Below, piece after piece: positions 5,916-6,507 of a stretch of DNA of 6,507 nucleotides (within the stretch, counting starts at the first letter, position 1; every line of letters starts with the position of its first letter). Source of the DNA: Spirochaetaceae bacterium (GTDB lineage Bacteria; Spirochaetota; Spirochaetia; Treponematales; Breznakiellaceae); NCBI GenBank assembly GCA_031258625.1, contig JAIRMO010000240.1:1-6507 (forward strand), in the 5' to 3' direction. The notes under the pieces are model-generated. The model was not told the DNA's origin and did not search any database. It saw only the letters and a program-made list of their open reading frames with translations. The translations under genes and the position numbers were made by a program.

Positions 5916-6164
5916 CTAAACTTGACCCACAATTCAGGTTTTACCTGTTTCAGGGCGGATCTTTCCCCGAGAAGTTTTCGGCTTGGGGAGGACAGAGGAA
6001 CCGATTCGGAATCCGGGGCGGATTGGCGCCGTTTATCCGGGTCCAGGGGCGGGGAGGAGGGGGAATATGAAGGGAAAAGCGGTTTGAATCGTCGTTTCCC
6101 TATACCAGGGTCTGACCCCATTTTCCGAATCCCCCTGTCCCTCACCGGGATCCTCCTCCGGGGG
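5916..6164 (-). repeat. Copy B of the ~250-bp repeat, inverted relative to copy A
   Basis: Read on the minus strand this matches 355-608. The ends are at 5916 (CTAAACTTGACCCAC on +) and 6164. The block 6001-6068 is the 68-bp identical core. Homology to copy A stops at 6164, and the next base begins an IS50-like terminal sequence, so the insertion sequence has truncated this copy. A and B together form an inverted pair whose outer edges lie about 5.8 kb apart, enclosing acsD, acsC, acsE and the SPOR gene. Confidence 0.85.
6033..6164 (-). pseudogene. 3' remnant of a second RAYT-like gene, cut by an insertion sequence
   Basis: Within repeat B the minus strand keeps the reading frame of the RAYT-like tail: 43 residues from PPEEDPGEG to the LLPAPGPG ending, then the same TAA stop (6033-6035). 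It aligns codon for codon with the end of the protein at 1-486. Directly upstream in this frame comes TAG, made by the IS end, so the body of the gene is missing here and may lie beyond the inserted element outside the window. Alternatively only the repeat, not a whole gene, was copied. Confidence 0.6.
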
Positions 6165-6183
6165 CTACCGTTTATACACAAAT
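6165..6183 (+). repeat. IS50-like terminal sequence containing a DnaA box
   Basis: CTACCGTTTATACACAAAT compares with the known Tn5/IS50 outside end CTGACTCTTATACACAAGT: same length, same first two bases and a shared TTATACACAA core. TTATACACA (6172-6180) is a perfect DnaA-box match, as in the IS50 outside end. The position, immediately after the break in repeat homology, independently supports this as the element boundary. Confidence 0.75.
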
Positions 6184-6232
6184 ATCAGCATTTCCATGCG
6201 ATACTGAGATCATCCCGAGGGAGGGGAAAGGT

Positions 6233-6507
6233 ATGAACACGATAGATCCGACCAACCGTATTGGCGACAAGCGGCTGGGAAAAAGGGGGCGTTACTGCTT
6301 GCCCTCATCCTGGTCAAAATGCGGGTAGTCATGCAAAAAACCGACCAATGGAGGGATCACATTGCCTATTACCGGTTTTTAAACAATGAAAAGGTACGAG
6401 AGGAAGACCTGATCCCGTGTGCAAGCGATCACTGTGTGGCAGCCTGCCAATCATTGGAGGAAGTGTTCTTGATACAGGATACGACCGAACTGAATCTAGA
6501 GTCCCAC
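6233..6507 (+). pseudogene. IS4-family transposase N-terminus, frameshifted and partial
   Basis: GAGGGAGGGG precedes the ATG at 6233. The first 31 codons include IGDKRLGKR, matching the LGDKRLxKR motif of Tn5-type DNA-binding domains, and then stop at TAG 6326-6328. The similarity continues in the -1 frame from about 6286: IAYYRFLNNEKV (compare the family AAYRFFDNxxV) and FLIQDTTELNLESH, whose Asp (6478-6480) matches the first catalytic Asp of the DDE triad. The switch occurs at a run of five A and five G (6280-6289), the kind of tract that loses a base easily. The heptamer A AAA AGG is not a canonical slippery site, so decay is more likely than programmed frameshifting. The gene continues past the window end. 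Confidence 0.7.

Larger units (their letters stand above)
6165..6507 (+). mobile_element. Left part of an IS4-family (IS50/Tn5-like) insertion sequence, runs off window
   Basis: It starts with a 19-bp end like the Tn5 outside end, followed about 50 bp later by a transposase gene reading inward. The right end and most of the transposase are outside the window. IS50-type elements make 9-bp target duplications, so the 9 bases before the element (6156-6164, CTCCGGGGG) should recur after its right end. Confidence 0.75.

Overview
The window carries a core piece of the Wood-Ljungdahl (reductive acetyl-CoA) pathway, flanked on both sides by mobile-element material. The three metabolic genes read in one direction. 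They encode the small and large subunits of the corrinoid iron-sulfur protein (acsD, acsC) and methyl-tetrahydrofolate:corrinoid protein methyltransferase (acsE). AcsE moves the methyl group of methyl-THF to the cobalt of the AcsC/AcsD heterodimer, which passes it to CODH/acetyl-CoA synthase. The CODH/ACS genes (acsA, acsB) are not in this window. An acetogen or a related CO-metabolising anaerobe is therefore likely. The mix of acs genes with GC-rich coding DNA, short dispersed-looking palindromes and a SPOR-domain envelope protein reminds me of termite-gut Treponema, but that is an impression from memory and nothing in the window proves it.

Layout. 1-486 (+): a protein shaped like a REP-associated (Y1/IS200-like) transposase whose HUH histidines appear to be missing. 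355-608: a roughly 250-bp repeat that covers the last codons of that gene and about 120 bp beyond its stop. 609-813: a leader with a possible promoter. 814-1755 acsD and 1777-3108 acsC lie 21 bp apart, each with a strong Shine-Dalgarno site. 3109-3300: an intergenic stretch packed with three inverted repeats. 3301-4086: acsE. 4087-4170: a short convergent spacer with a GC-rich hairpin. 4171-5664 (-): a secreted protein with a SPOR domain, an 81-bp tandem repeat, an Ig-like region and an unrecognised C-terminal beta-rich domain. 5717-5915: upstream DNA with no recognised gene. 5916-6164: a second copy of the 355-608 repeat in inverted orientation. 6165-6507: the left end of an IS4-family (IS50/Tn5-like) insertion sequence, including a 19-bp end that resembles the Tn5 outside end and a frameshifted transposase N-terminus that runs off the window.

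The genome-architecture signals stand out most. The repeat carries the 3' end of the RAYT-like gene in both copies, in inverted orientation, bracketing the acs segment and its convergent neighbour. Its homology stops exactly at the base where the IS50-like end begins, so the insertion sequence appears to have interrupted a second RAYT-like gene. The metabolic genes look intact, with expected lengths and key residues.
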